Assembly: GCF_000764305.2 (NCBI RefSeq) | Contig: NW_025930675.1 | Span: forward strand, 124,001-188,000 | Source of the DNA: Hyalella azteca | Lineage: Eukaryota; Arthropoda; Malacostraca; Amphipoda; Hyalellidae | Length of the DNA: 64,000 bases | Direction: 5' to 3' | Part shown: positions 48,613 to 61,763 of the stretch, in pieces | Layout: every line of letters begins with the position of its first letter | Position numbering within the stretch: position 1 is the first letter of the stretch | Made by a program: the position numbers and the translations under genes | Notes under the pieces: model-generated | What the model saw: only the letters and a program-made list of their open reading frames with translations | Databases searched by the model: none | What the model was told of the DNA's origin: nothing

Positions 48613-48870
48613 TTTCGACGATACGACAGCGATTTGACAACGATGTGACGACGATACGCCTGCGAGATGACGACGATACGCCTACAATACGACAACGATA
48701 AGCCAACGATACGACGGCGATGCGACGACTATACTACGACGATAAGACAACGATATGACGACGATACGCCTGCGATACGAAGACGATACGACTGCGATAC
48801 GACGACGATACGCCTGCGATACGACAACAATACGCCGACGATACTTCGGTGATACGCTGATGATGTGCTA
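48613..48870. repeat. 12-bp-period CGATACGACGAC-like array, right part
   Basis: This continues the array left of the transposon with the same units (gatacgacgacgatacgcct). Together the two parts give roughly 460 bases. The open frame with many (T)RQRYDD-like repeats is a by-product. Confidence 0.9.
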
Positions 48871-48874
48871 GCTC

Positions 48875-51140
48875 TTGGAGGCGGTACAGGTTCGCCGCAC
48901 GAGGTTTTGGCACACATAAATACGTGGATGAGGGAGCTGCTACGGTATTCAGGAGATCAGAGTAGAGATTTACGTTCAATTGGCATTAGAGCACAAAAGA
49001 GGCACAGACCATTGAGATGGTTTAGCATCCATTGTTGCAGTCAAGGGCATTGGGCCGGAGCATTACTACTGCATGTCATTCACTTGCATTTGAGATGTCT
49101 TTTATAAATTTGCACCGTGATGCACTCGTTGTCATGGCACAAATTAGTTTATTTTAGTACAGGGCTTGAGCTACAGTGCTTCTAGTTTGACCTGTGATGC
49201 TGCCTCTCTTGGCACAATGATGTTCATTTCAGGGAATACACAACCAAAAAACTTATTTCAGGAAATAAACCTATACAAAGTTCAGAATCCGAGCAAAATT
49301 ATTGTATCTACAATACAATACAATACAATTATCTACAATTTTTTTTCATGGTACAACTAATCGCAGCCATGTGCTCTGTTGAGTTGAAGTCACTGCTTTA
49401 GTCGTTAAAGAGACTAAATTTTACTAAGGTAATAATTACCAATCTTCGAGCCTATTAAACTCAAGGCAGAACAGTAGAACTGAATGCGTTATCTCGCTGC
49501 ATCCGCTAACCGCGTCGCAAAATGTCTCACTCGACAGCTAGGGACATTTCTGCAGTAAACAATCAAATAATCTCAGTGTCTTGTTCACTTGCCAGGAGCT
49601 GCAAGGAAAAAGTCGCACTACACCAAAAGACTGTTCAGTCGTCGTCTTATCTTTTGTTTATGATGCCAACTGTCGAGACTTGACTCCTGCTATACGCAGA
49701 AAAACTTTCTTGACTTCTTCAAGACCTCACATGCAGTTTTATTGAGTTTTAAAGCAGAATGGAATAACAACAGTAGCAGAGATTTATAATTAAAACATAA
49801 AAAGCAATAATGATTGATAAAATTTTCGAGTCTTTCAAGACAGAATCCAGACAAGTAGTGTAGTCAAAACGGAATAATTCTGAACAGGAGCGCCAAAATA
49901 ACACAATTTTATAATTTCATACATTGATCACGAAAACTGTATGAGACAGCAATAGATTCAAACAGCGTTAAATAATAAATTGAAATGAAGGCGTAGCTGT
50001 CGTTTTCTTCCAAGCATAGATGACGGGTCAGACGTCTTTTCAACTTTTATTAGATTTGTAAGCGTTTGGCAGAATGCGGCTTCGTGAAGAAATTTGAATG
50101 TTTTCCGGGAACTTTTCTTGCTAATTTTGTGATGTGGCGAGGGATTTTGCCCTCATTTTGTGGGCTAGAGGGCATCATAATTGGCTTTGAGCTGCTGGTT
50201 CGTTTCCCTCGGCTAATCAGCCATTATTGGTAAGCGTGTGCGGCTCGTAATGACGAGGCCTAAAGTAGTTGCTCTTAACGAGCATCACGCCATCACAGCC
50301 CCATATTTCTGCCCTGGGGGAACCTGAACCCTGTACCAAAATAGCTGAAAGAGAAAAGCCTCTTCTATTTAGTGCGATCAAATTAAACACATGGCAAAAT
50401 AATAAGATGAATATGAATAAAACGTGTATAAAGAAGGAAAAAATCATTTTTGCATATACCGAGGAAGAACTCTTTCGGATATACGTTTGGACATACCGCG
50501 TTTAGTTATACCGAGGTGGAACTCTTTCTTGGGAACGCAAAGGACAAAGTACAAAAACAGAAACTTTAAAAAAAGAAAAACTGCAGAAAAGTTTCAGTTT
50601 ATGACCGAATACATACACTTCATCCAGATACACCTTGTACAAATACACACAAGACACAGAGCAGCACACGGCGCCGAGCAACACGTCGCCATGTAAGGAC
50701 CGTACAGATGCCGCTACATCAGCAAATGAGTCATGCCTGAAGCTGGAAAATGATAGCGCAGCGGTACGTACGTGCTCCTGCATAATTAACTAACTTCCCA
50801 CTAAACCCTCAAATGCTCAAAAAAATAACGTGCAGTTAATGAAATGCTATTCCTACCGAGATGACGAGTGAGAACAATGAATGAACTGTATTAATTCATG
50901 TTCAGTTATTTAATGCGAAATTGAAAACTAAATTTAACTCCGGTAATACTATTGCCAAGTGAAATGTTACTCTGGTAGTGTAAGAACGATCAGAATGGTT
51001 TGTTTAGACTGAATGATAATAGTAAGAATTCGGTGCTCCCTTCATGATCAGGTTCTCATGCAGTCATATACTTAGTCGTGATGCAGTGTCCGATAATTGG
51101 TGCTTATAACAAAAAAATATAACTCAGTAATCACTGCAGT
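48875..51140. other. Non-coding DNA
   Basis: No supported gene is seen. A moderately GC-rich patch at 50225-50345 stands out from its flanks, but no exon can be argued. Confidence 0.4.
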
Positions 51141-51149
51141 GAGTGACAG

Positions 51150-51255
51150 AGAACGCATTTTCTCGTCGACGAAAACGTGAAGTCACAGACGGACAGACAG
51201 ACGGACATGGCAAGCACAATAGTGCATTTTTTCCATAAATGAGAAAATGCGCTAA
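51150..51255. repeat. Possible small interspersed element with 10-bp inverted ends
   Basis: The inverted pair gcattttctc (51153) and gagaaaatgc (51241) borders about 80 bases that contain acagacggacagacagacgg. Tracts of cagacggacagac are common in repeats of arthropod genomes. No target duplication is visible, so the call is weak. Confidence 0.25.
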
Positions 51256-51339
51256 AAACATTTTGATCTTCCTCTATCTAACCTAACACAAACCCAACCC
51301 TAGTCAGAGAACAATTAGAACTCCATCATAACGGTCTGC

Positions 51340-51657
51340 ATGTTAGACCAAATTAAACACAGCATTGTCGATGGAATCACCATCCATTTCACCAATCCTC
51401 CTTATGACCCTCATTGCCCTAAGAGTATAGGCAGTCCTTTGATCAATAGTATAACTTCAGAGAAACTTCCGAAGTGCTTAGATGAGAACTTGACACTGTC
51501 TGATGATTTGAAAAGTTCAGGTACGAATAGTATTATGGATGCGGGAGCTAATCAATCCACACACTGGCAGGAAAAGGTCAAGAAACTCCTTCAAGAAGCG
51601 ATATTAAATGCGAGGCTCGGCTTGAATTACGAGCTGGAGAACAGGATCATTTGCTGA
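51340..51657 (+). CDS. Hypothetical open frame of 105 codons, no known domain
   Basis: The frame reads MLDQIKHSIVDGITIHFTNP and ends KVKKLLQEAILNARLGLNYE plus LENRIIC. Residue use looks protein-like (mixed charged and hydrophobic, no low complexity), unlike the repeat-derived frames in this window. Upstream, a pyrimidine-rich run (tcttcctctatctaacc) ends in ccctag at 51298-51303 and would make a good splice acceptor. However, the same frame has a TAG at 51316, so the ATG at 51340 would have to be the start in a second exon. I recognise no family. A chance frame remains more likely than a gene. Confidence 0.15.
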   Translation: MLDQIKHSIVDGITIHFTNPPYDPHCPKSIGSPLINSITSEKLPKCLDENLTLSDDLKSSGTNSIMDAGANQSTHWQEKVKKLLQEAILNARLGLNYELENRIIC

Positions 51658-51659
51658 TG

Positions 51660-52830
51660 TAATCACGTATCAAGAAATCGCCCTTTCACAAATCATCGAT
51701 GAATAATCGACTGTTCACCATTGACTAGCGAATCGTCGCCGTATATAAGTGGATAATATTCCTAGCTGATGTCATCACATCTCACGAACTCGACGTTGAA
51801 TTTTCCAGATGAGGTGTCATCGTCTGTACGTGATTAGCGGTCGATCAATGATTTATTGCTCTGCGATACAAGATAAGCATGCACGCAATGCAGCATGATT
51901 AACAGCAGCAGCATGTGGTAAGCTTGGGCGCAATTGGCCGTGGAGAAATGCGCGCTGCGGAACGCAAGTTCTCGTAAACTCTTGCGGTAAGAAAAATTTG
52001 CTAGACGAAATGCGAAAAATGCGCTAGACTTTAGTCGCAGAAATCAAGAAATTATTAATTCGATTCCATTAATTATTTATATCACTCAATATTAATAGAA
52101 AACATTCACCGAATAAAACATAATTAATAAAATTTTTATGGGCCTATTTATATACAGACAAAGCGTAACTGCCACTGCCTGAGTTCCTAGATATGATGAA
52201 AAATGCGAAAGCAAAATTCGACAAAAAATTGACGCATAAGGCGCCGTCAAGCGAGATGAGTTTGTTGTGGACGAATGACGATTCATTATACCTGTGACAA
52301 AATGTAACCAAGACTGATTTTCTGTTCCAAAATTTACACTCATACTCAACACATTCAATCGCAAACAGGTTGTTAGGGAGCGTGGTGCAATAATTAGTTT
52401 TATTTAAGTGGAGATACCTGTAATTTCTCATTTAAAGTTTCAAGTCACCTCGTGTAGGCATGACATCTACTTGTACGTTCATATTACTTTATCACTGTAG
52501 TTTTCATCTATAATTTCTATTCATCCTTTCTTAACGATCATCGATTTATTGTCTGGGATCACTAAAAGCTAGTTTTTTTATTTATTGAATTAACTAATTA
52601 ACTACAACAAATAAGGTGAGTAAATAGATGTCAAATTGAGTAGAATCTGCACTGCATCTCGCACCCGATATTGCCCCGACATTGATGTGCAAGCAGGTAA
52701 GTTGAATGCTTACCACCATCAAGACGAGACCTCCCATCACTACCTGACAACATCAAAGGGAGGTTCGATAAAGTCGACGATAGAGGGGCCAAATAAGGAG
52801 TATGTAATTGTGCTACAAAGCTACTCCAAC
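51660..52830. other. AT-rich non-coding DNA
   Basis: No supported feature is seen. Confidence 0.4.
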
Positions 52831-52839
52831 GAGGCTTTA

Positions 52840-53290
52840 ATTGTTTCTTATGACGCTACTCTGCACGCGAGCCCAGCCTGCTATACATGAACGATGTGTC
52901 TTCTTCAAATTTACGCCATGAATATAACTTTATTATCTTTGGTTATATAGCATCATATTATTCTATTAAATGATAATTTACTCAAATGTTTCTTATGACG
53001 ATAACCTTTACGCGCATAAAGAAGAAAAAACAAATTTATTTTAGAACAACAGCTTGCTATAAATGAACGATTTATATAAATGCAATATATTATATAAATG
53101 CTATAAATAGCCTTTAAAAATATATAAATGCTATTTTATACGCCTGCTATAAATAAAAGATGTGTCTTCTTCACATTTACACAAAGAATATAACTTGAAT
53201 ATTTCGTTATATATAGCATAACATTATGCTATTAAATGATCATTTACTCAAATGTTTCTCAAGACGCTACCCTCGCCTGCGATCCCCGAT
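52840..53290. repeat. Diverged tandem repeat with tgtttcttatgacgcta and ctataaatg motifs
   Basis: The segment from gtttcttatgacgctac to ctcaaatgtttct recurs in diverged form at 52845, 52988 and about 53248. Shorter tataaatgctata units recur at 53050-53160. It is AT-rich satellite-like DNA and contains no gene. Confidence 0.65.
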
Positions 53291-53504
53291 TTGAATAAGC
53301 GATACGACAACAAATTCACTCCAAGAATAGAACATAAATATATCGTTATACAGGATCATACTATAAAACTATGTAAATGATAATATCCTCAGACACCTTC
53401 AGAAGTAATAAACGCGTCCGTTATACCGCAATATTTCAGCCTAAATATAAATGAAATGCAATATTCAGCATAAGACACAGCGTGTATTCTAATCTGCTGA
53501 GAAT

Positions 53505-53743
53505 GCGATACTGCTCAAGAAAAAAATCAACAAAAATAATCAACAAAAAAATCAACATTAGCTTGGTCTAAATAAAACAGGGCCTACCGAAGCTTAGAAT
53601 AAGAACAAATGTTAGAATAAGAACAAACTTGAGCGATACATGCTCAAGAAATAAATCAACAAAAATAATCAACAAAAAAATCAACATTAGCTTGGTCTAA
53701 ATAAAACAGGGCCTACCGAAGCTTAGAATAAGAACAAATGTTG
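53505..53743. repeat. 128-bp direct tandem duplication, two near-identical copies
   Basis: Copy one starts at 53505 and copy two at 53633. They share catcaac-type A-rich runs and the phrase gcttggtctaaataaaacag. Differences are few, so the duplication is recent. A 17-base inner repeat (agaataagaacaaa) lies at the junction. Confidence 0.92.
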
Positions 53744-53916
53744 GCAGTGAATTTTATAGAGTAGTTCAAGCACTTGACGTGCATGTTACATGCTGATAAA
53801 AGTATCGACTTTGCACAGGCCCGGAGAACATGAGGGCAATGCAATGCGTGTTCGATACCAGGCTTATCATCAGTAGGGAGGCGGCTGGTCCCGAGGGGAA
53901 CCCGCGCCCCTCAGAT

Positions 53917-54300
53917 GTAACAATTCTGCATGATGAGCATAAAACATTTGATAAATTATTACTTATTAGCTAGGCGCGCATAATGCTGTTCATTCATGAA
54001 TTTATTGTAGGGTATTTATCACGTTTCGTTGACTCGTAAATCCCTCATAGGTAACAATTCTGCATGACGAGCATACAAGATTTGATGAATTATAGTGCAT
54101 TTATTAGCAAGGCACGCATAATGCTATTGATTCCTGAATTTATTGTAGGGTATTTATCACGTTTCGTTGACTCGTAAATCAAATTCAAATAATGCAGACA
54201 AAATGAATGTTAGTTGAGTTTGTCGATTTGCAGTTAGTGAGACGCACACAATTTTACTGATACCTGAATTTGATGTAGAAATTTATCAGGCTTGAGCAGT
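53917..54300. repeat. 134-bp tandem repeat, two good copies and one decayed
   Basis: Copies start at 53917 and 54051, each from gtaacaattctgcatga to gtttcgttgactcgtaaatc. A third, poorly conserved copy can be traced at about 54240-54300 (cctgaatttgatgtagaaat). Confidence 0.88.
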
Positions 54301-54304
54301 AAAT

Positions 54305-55715
54305 TGTGCGCTATACCCATGGGTGAGATAATAATGGTCTTCTCTACGACTGAATGAAAACATAATAATTCATAAATTATGAAGATCCACTAACTAAGTT
54401 GCTTAATTATTGCTTCAGTAGAGAGTGAATGGCGAAATATGATTGACTATCTGAACGGAGCGGAAAGAAGATACTCTTCACTTCATAGCTTATAGGATTT
54501 CCCTCCAATCCAAACAACATATACATATAAGTAATATGTACTCACGAAATATGTATACTCACGGAAGTTGATATTGTACGGAAATTTTCAAGTCCTTGTC
54601 CACACTCCAGCACCCACCTATGGGAAGGAAATAAATAAATGGTTACCATCGTTTCTGCGTGCAAAATGAGTGCATGAGTAATTGAACCAGAACGCGGAAT
54701 TGTTACTAATAGGAGGAGGCGTTTTAAAACAATCGAAGTACTAACGTACCAGTATAGATTATTACCGTCAAGCATATGGGAAGGTACATAACAGAGACCG
54801 TCATTGATCAACGGAGACGGGACAGTAGAGCAATGAACGTTTAACAAAACCAATCTTAAAGTAAAAGAATGCACAAAAACGAGGATATATTAATTGATAT
54901 TATTGAAAACTCTAAATACCTAAATAAATCGTGCGCTATCCATACCATGATGAATGCTAGCTAACATTCGTCTGTTTCAAACTTCAGGCTCGATTTTTTT
55001 GGCAGCGGATTTTTAATTCCCAGAAAATCTAATACTGTGCAAGTTCTCACTAAATGAGACTAATAAACATCACCAGAAATCAATAAGAATTTTAAATTTG
55101 TGTACAAAAGACAGTCAGGCCATTCTCTTTAGAAAAACAGAAATCAAACAAGTTCTTACAGAAACAATACAAAGTAACAAATAATCCCTCCAAAAAAAAA
55201 TTGTCCGCGAAAACAACGAAGCGTCCGTCACAGTTCGCAAGCGTGAAAAATCCTCGATGGATATGAGCGAGCGAGGGCCGAATTTTCGGCCGTAGAGCGC
55301 CATTAGGCCGGCAATAAAGCGATCATAATCTGCAGCCCGATATTGAACGAGACTGTGAAGAAAAACAGAGGAAAAAGCACCAGAACATAATGATAAGTAA
55401 TGAGGCAATAACAGTTACGATAGCTCGGTCCCCAGTAAACTAGCGAAACGCCCGTGAACATCGATGTCCAAATAAAAGAATAAGTATTTCTTGAAATTTA
55501 AGAGCGTTTTTGAAACGTGAATCATTATCGTTCATCATTAATCACAGAAATTTGAAGTGTAAACCACCAAAACTGGAAAAAGCAAGGCACCAACACGAAT
55601 GAAGAAATAAATAGCAGAGAAAACAAATAGTGAATACGAATGCAATAACGGAATGAATAGACGTAATCGTGGGAAGGTTACCTCGGTTAGCAATATTCAA
55701 TAATCATCAAATCTT
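54305..55715. other. AT-rich non-coding DNA
   Basis: No gene is seen. A palindrome with 7-bp arms (ggccgaa / ttcggcc) lies near 55275-55291 in a GC-richer patch at 55255-55340. Confidence 0.4.
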
Positions 55716-55719
55716 CAGA

Positions 55720-56045
55720 CCAGTTTTCACCATTTAGCGAATATGGTTTCCACAAAGCCATGCATGGTTGAGGAATGTCGCTACTTTCGAATCCCTTTGT
55801 CCAAAACAAAATATTTCATTGAATTAAAGCTTATAATAATTTGTAGAAAATTGTTATTTAAAAATGAGATCGTTTCAACACTATCCAGTTTTCACCATTT
55901 AGCAAATATGGTTTCCACAAAGCCATGGTTGAGAAATGTCGCTACTTTTCAATCATTTTATCCAAAACAAAATTTTTCATTGAACAATAATTATAATATT
56001 TCATTTTTAGAAAATTGTTATTTAAAAATGTGATAGTTTTATCAC
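55720..56045. repeat. 165-bp tandem duplication, two copies
   Basis: Copies start at 55720 and 55885 with ccagttttcaccatttagc and share aatatggtttccacaaagcc and ttgttatttaaaaatg. The second copy lacks one of the two catg-containing steps of the first (ccatgcatggttgag against ccatggttgag). Confidence 0.9.
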
Positions 56046-56049
56046 TTAC

Positions 56050-59000
56050 CGTGAAATAAGGTAAATTTGTAACACGACGTAAAACCGTAACACGAAATTC
56101 ATTCCACGCGTTTACCACAAAAACAGACGGCGGAAGAGACAGAGAGAGAAGCATGGCATGTGCGAGGACCACCCAGGGCCGTACACGCTACTGTACTCAG
56201 CTGTACCCGGTGGCATGAAGTATAGGCAATGTCTCACTCTCCTCACACATACCAACTTTCATCACCTGTCTCATCAAACTCAGCTACGCCGGTCTCGATC
56301 GTCTCATCAGGTGCCACTCACTCATCGTATCGCGCTAGCATCACACTTCATCCCCAATTGGAAACCGTAGGTGAACCACCTACGTTGGAGATATGGCCGT
56401 CCATACACCGTCCATAATTTCTCTCGTGGTGTAGCTAACTATTATTAAAGTTTTTCGTCTCGAGCAAGTTGAAACGCTCGCAGTTGCGGTCGCAGTTTAC
56501 ACAAGGCGAGCGTCAGCATGATGAGCTTTACTCAAGACTCGAGTGACGAAAATTTGCATGCTTTCTACAGTTATTGCGGGCACTTGTGGCGTTACCGTAA
56601 ACATTGGTAAACGCGTAACTGTATAAAACAGGATCAAAATGAAGAATCTGAGCGCGATCAATGTGAAACTAAGACGGTGTTAAGTATAGTCGCAGCTATG
56701 ATCTTTACAGCGGCGAAGGCATGAGGAGGTGGCTGTGAGATGGATAAAAAGACAATTTTAGCGCAACAAACACCCCCCTCCCCCTTAAATCCAACGGCTT
56801 AGAGAGCGATGACATATTTCAGCGCGGTGGAGGTCTGAGAAAATAGGAGTAAAATTTGTACAACATTGACAATTGTGTGTTTCGGAGCGAGAATTTTTCT
56901 CGAAATTTTTACACAAGTACAGGCCGGCGTAATTGTCGTAATCTACGGTGTGTTTTAATAAGGTTGAGCGGGAAAATTTCAGTGTAAGTGTCATAATGAA
57001 CAAGTAAATGATTTTTACGAGCGAAAAGAGTTTTACATTTATGGGGACATTTTTTTCAGATACTTCTTGGGTCAAGTTGAAACTCGCAACGTCATGCGTA
57101 CAAATCTTATTGTTGTTAAAACTTCAAGTTAATCCAATAAAGTGAATTATCGGCAATTAATTCGAACATGGCCACCGGTAGCAGAGGATTCTAATATCTC
57201 GTGTTTTATTGTATGAAACTTTTTCATCAACCGCAGCTATAAGTCACGGCTGGGAAATCAAGTCGCGGTCAAGGCAGTATATTATATATAGTCGCAAAAC
57301 GCGGAGTTCGCACACGAGCGGCCTGTAAATAAACCTAATATATGGACCATATAAACGACGAAATTAAACGCGAAAAACAAATACACGAGGAAAATATAAA
57401 GCTAAAACGAGGACTCGTTAGCGATTAAATTGACTTTCTGCTAAACGACCGACGCGAGTCGTGTAAGAAAGTTGAAGCGCCTCGAGAGTTCAAGATTTCT
57501 AGACATGAAAAATAACTCGATCTTTATTTCATTTGTTGGAGAATTTGAGTCTTCAACCCCACGCTTTCTCGAAAAGCGGGAGTGACAATTAATGACCTCG
57601 TTTTTAGAATATACAATATACACGTGCTTTGAATATGTTAGATCATCATACGATCAATTCGTTGTATTATCAGGAGAAGCAACAGTTTATCAAGGTTCAG
57701 AAGTGCGTCTCGAATGGCGAACGCGTAAAAAGAGACTGACACAAGTGAGGTTCTGATTAAAAATTATTACAATCTCATTTAGGACCTCATTAGACATCGT
57801 AAATGAATATTGTGGTTTCCATCATACGGTTCTCCAGTTTTAATATAAATAAATTCAAAATTAATCGAGCCTCCACCTACCATTAAAACGATCATTCATG
57901 CAGGGCCGGGCGTATTTCAATACAAGAATTACAGACGTTTCTGCTGGACGTTGCAATGGAAAGTTGATTAAAGGGACAATGCAAACGACCTGCGTTGCCG
58001 AGCTTCAAAGGCTGCGGCTAGCAATCAAGGCGAGCGGAAGCTCTTCAATCACGGAAGTTTATTGCAATACTCATTGATTAGTCGTGAAGGAAATTTATTG
58101 AAATTAGATCTTTTAATTTAGCGGTAATAGAATGCTAATGAATTCATTCTAGCGATAGAACAACGTTTATATTCGTTATAAACATGTAAATTAAATGGTA
58201 CGGTTTCGTGTTCGCATTCATGGCTCAGAATTAACCTTGAAAGTAAGTTATCAAAAAGGCGAAGCCGTTAAAGTACCATTCAAAATTATAGAAGTTCAGC
58301 GGTATGCAAATCGAACTTATAACTCATTATTAACATTTGTAATCGTAAAAACTATTTTAAAATATAATCTATCAATCAGAATTTATTAATTTATCCAACT
58401 ATAACCATTATTTATAAATAATTTTTCCATAGTTGGAATATTCAACTGAAATATTCGGCACCTTGGCGAGTGGGTCGAAGTTTTCATGAATTTCTGTCGA
58501 AGTTACATGAATAATGCGAAGCAATGTAAAGAAATTCGATACGCAAATCAGTCTCTTGTCCAGTTTTCCTTGAAGCCAAGCGTAATAGGATTCGATAATA
58601 TAAAATAGAAGCAAAACCGTGGCACGCGTACTGCTTTTACCACGTGAATTATTGTTGTGAGTGTAGGCGGTAAGCCATAGGCTGGACAACGAACTTATTC
58701 CAACAAAATCATGAAACTTATTTTAAAAAATAAAATAAAATAATAATTTTTTTATTTTATAATAATTTTATTTTCATTTCAATCAAATAAATAAAACTAA
58801 AACTACTCCAAGAAACCACCTAACATATTTAGTAAGCATGCGAATAGTATAGCAGGTGTCTATATACTATATGCAAAGCTCGGCCACTAAGAGAAATTTG
58901 TGAGACTTAGTCCAAATAACGACGCACTGTTTGCCATAAAGACCATCTCTCGCCATGCAATAAGCGTATCAGTGCAACAACCGCTGTCCGCTCGTGTTGT

Positions 59001-60560
59001 AGGTAAAAAAGGGTGTCAGTGTTTGGACTTTAACTCTTTCATTTTTCTCAGTATAGGAAGGGAACCACAAGTCAGTGGATAATTTTCAAGTCACTTGCCC
59101 AGTTCTGTCTGACTCGAGCCTAAGCTGCTTAGGCTACTGCGCTGCACCCTGAGCTGCTGCTTTGACGTGTCGATTGCCAAGCTAGTTTGCTGGGCGAATT
59201 ATAATTCCTGTCAGTCCTGTTGTGTTGATGAATAACAGCAAAAAACGTATTAAATTGAAACAAACCAAATATTAAAGTGAAACAAACCAAAGTATTAGTG
59301 ATTAGTTAATGCGTTTTGCACATCGGCGAGTCTCAGGTGTACAATAATCATGACTTGCATGGTGCGTCCGACATCGTAAACACAGTCACTGGGTGAGTGA
59401 GATTTGAGGAGAAAAGGAGCCGAGTAATGTTCCGCATTAACTTCAAATATGACGCACACAACAACAACACGAGTCTATTATATAATAATACAAGGCCATT
59501 ATCTAAGCGAGAAAAATTGTATTCCTTAAATTTATATTAAATTAAAAATTTCTATTTATTTTAATATAAAATTTTTATACTAAATTAAAAATTACTTTCC
59601 TTAAAATTATATTCTTCGTCTCGCATACTCAGCAGTATTGCAGTGTCAGCAAAATGTACGGAAGTAGTTTATACATCGGTCGAGCGGAGAGTCCGTGGTC
59701 CAGATACCGAATGTGATCGATGGAACTGCATTAGCAACATCGGCACGCAACTAAACTACCTGGTCGCTCCCTTTGGAGTTCACCTCCGTCATGTGATTGA
59801 TGTTCGTTCTCGGACGTGAAGATGGAGTTAAAATAAAAAATGATACAGATTGTCAGACGTGGGCAGAACTGTGTTTGATGGCGACTATAGGGAAAGAAAT
59901 ACGTTTCTTCACCATTTTACATTTAAAATTCAATAAGCTAGAGGTGATTGATATTTAGATTAATGTGTACATATTTAATATACGTACAACAGTTCAAGCA
60001 AAATTGGAATGCGTACAAGTTTTTATCCACTAGAGACAGCCAATGCATAAACAAGCGAGAAAATACTATGAGATTAGAGTTATTTATGGACAGGGCAGCA
60101 TAACACATGATCGAAAAGATTTAATTATTGAAATGGTGTTCAGCAATGCCCGATCCACGTTGCCCGATGCTTCGTTGAGATCATTAATGTTAAGCAATCT
60201 TATTCACCAGAGTGCATATACACAATGAAGGCAAAGCGTGATCCTGTATGTCTCTCGAAAAAAGCAGGTGCTCTGTAATTCTGTCACAAACACTCGTTCT
60301 TATATTACATTGCAAAGACGGAAAAAGCCTCGGTATTGTATTTACTCTCAAGTGAAGGCGTGATGCATTATCTTGAAAATAATTCATTATTTATATTAAT
60401 TTCACTCGCTCAAGATACATATCAAAAATATGAGCGACATATTATGTTGAGAGCCAAATTGAAATAAGACGTTATAAATAATCCATACAAATATTACACA
60501 CTCATAAAATATACTACAAAGGAGCAATAAGAGCCCCGATGTATTACTATACAGGCTGAA
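56050..60560. other. AT-rich non-coding DNA
   Basis: No gene or complete element is recognised. Local structure includes a 9-bp-arm palindrome at 59117-59135 (agcctaagc / gcttaggct) and AT-only inverted stretches at 58720-58790 and 59505-59620. Confidence 0.4.
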
Positions 60561-60589
60561 GCCAAGGCATGATGCATGCCCGTAAAGAC

Positions 60590-60788
60590 GGTCGCGCGAG
60601 CCCAACAGATGATGGAATGCCCAGCGGGGCAGAGCTCGATGTCCGGCACCACACTTCTCTACTGGGCGCCTTCATCCATCAGCAGCTCAACAGGCCTTCC
60701 ACTGGAGACCGCGCTTACAAAGGCGGCCTCCTTTATGGTACAAGGAGTCCTTATAGCTGCAAGCATGTCTCCTGCAGTACAAGAGCCT
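60590..60788 (-). pseudogene. Possible aspartic-protease remnant of an LTR retrotransposon
   Basis: The minus-strand reading gives AAFVSAVSSGRPVELLMDEG, then AQ, a stop codon, then RSVVPD. The spacing of G(R/K)PVxLLxD-x-GAQ followed by xSVVP is that of the active-site region of Gypsy-type retroelement proteases, whose core is normally D-T-G. Here the threonine position is glutamate and a TAG lies two residues after GA. The copy would therefore be dead. No reverse transcriptase, integrase or LTR was found next to it. A competing plus-strand frame of 80 codons covers the same bases but looks like its shadow. Confidence 0.35.
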
Positions 60789-61129
60789 CCTTACTTAGCG
60801 CTCGAAACCAGCCTTTGAATGAGCGCCTTTAGATGCGTGCTGGAGGCTCATACAGAAAAAGGGTTTAAGATCATACCGCGCAATGAGTGATTCTCCAGGT
60901 GCTAATGATTCTCGCACCAGAACTAACGCGTTGCCGAGCAGCACTAGCACACCATGCACCAGAATTACACCAGGATAACACAGCATCAACATGCCAAAAT
61001 CAGCTCCAAATTTGGACGCATAAGCAGCGGGACACCTTTTTCATCTCGCCGCAGCTGGACGGTGCTCGAGCATCACAAGTTGCTAGGTCCGGCCAAGTAT
61101 TTCCGATATAAGGTGGCCATGAGGGTAGT

Positions 61130-61265
61130 GGTGTTCGCGAGAATGGAGGTGCTTCTTAGGGTATCCGTACCCATGAGGGAAGAGGTGACCGTGGGAAAAG
61201 AGGTGCTCCTTAGGGTATCGGTGCCCACGAGGGAAGAGGTGCTGAGAGAAATTAGGTACTCCTGA
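61130..61265. repeat. Degenerate tandem repeat, about 36-45-bp unit
   Basis: The phrase gaggtgctccttagggtatc followed by cggtgcccacgagggaag recurs about three to four times with substitutions. The minus-strand open frame rich in His, Tyr and Pro here is a by-product. Confidence 0.8.
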
Positions 61266-61763
61266 CGATATCGGTGCGCGTGCGATCGTGAAGACAGAGG
61301 TGCTCATGAGGATAGAGTGCGCGCGAGGATATACCCCGCTTATGAAAATCTAAACAGGTGACAGATATAAAAATAATATCTGTAAAAAACAGAAATAGGA
61401 CTGAAGGCATAAATATAATCAGAAAAATAATAAACTAAGATTTCGATTTTGAAAAAAAAATGTGCAAGCAGTCCTGACTCCTGGCCAAGAATCGATCAAA
61501 TTAATACTAAATAGAAATTTTTTCAAAATCAAGTAATCTTGAAATTAGGAAAAATGTATCGTTGTTGGCGTTTGTCAAAACCATTCCAGCACATTCTTTT
61601 AAAAAATTTTCTCGATCGAGCACTTCTACGGATTAATTAGCCATATTTACCAACAAGCACCTCTGGGCAGCAGCGGTCAGCAAGTTTACCAATGAACTAA
61701 TCGGAAATTATCCGCAACGAAATCGATTCGCAATCCCCGACATTTTCCCGACAGTAACTGCTT

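Noticed and set aside
52936..52958. Resemblance to the 5' part of miR-9 (tctttggttat)
   Set aside because: The match breaks after eleven bases, the region is a diverged AT-rich tandem repeat, and no precursor hairpin forms around it.
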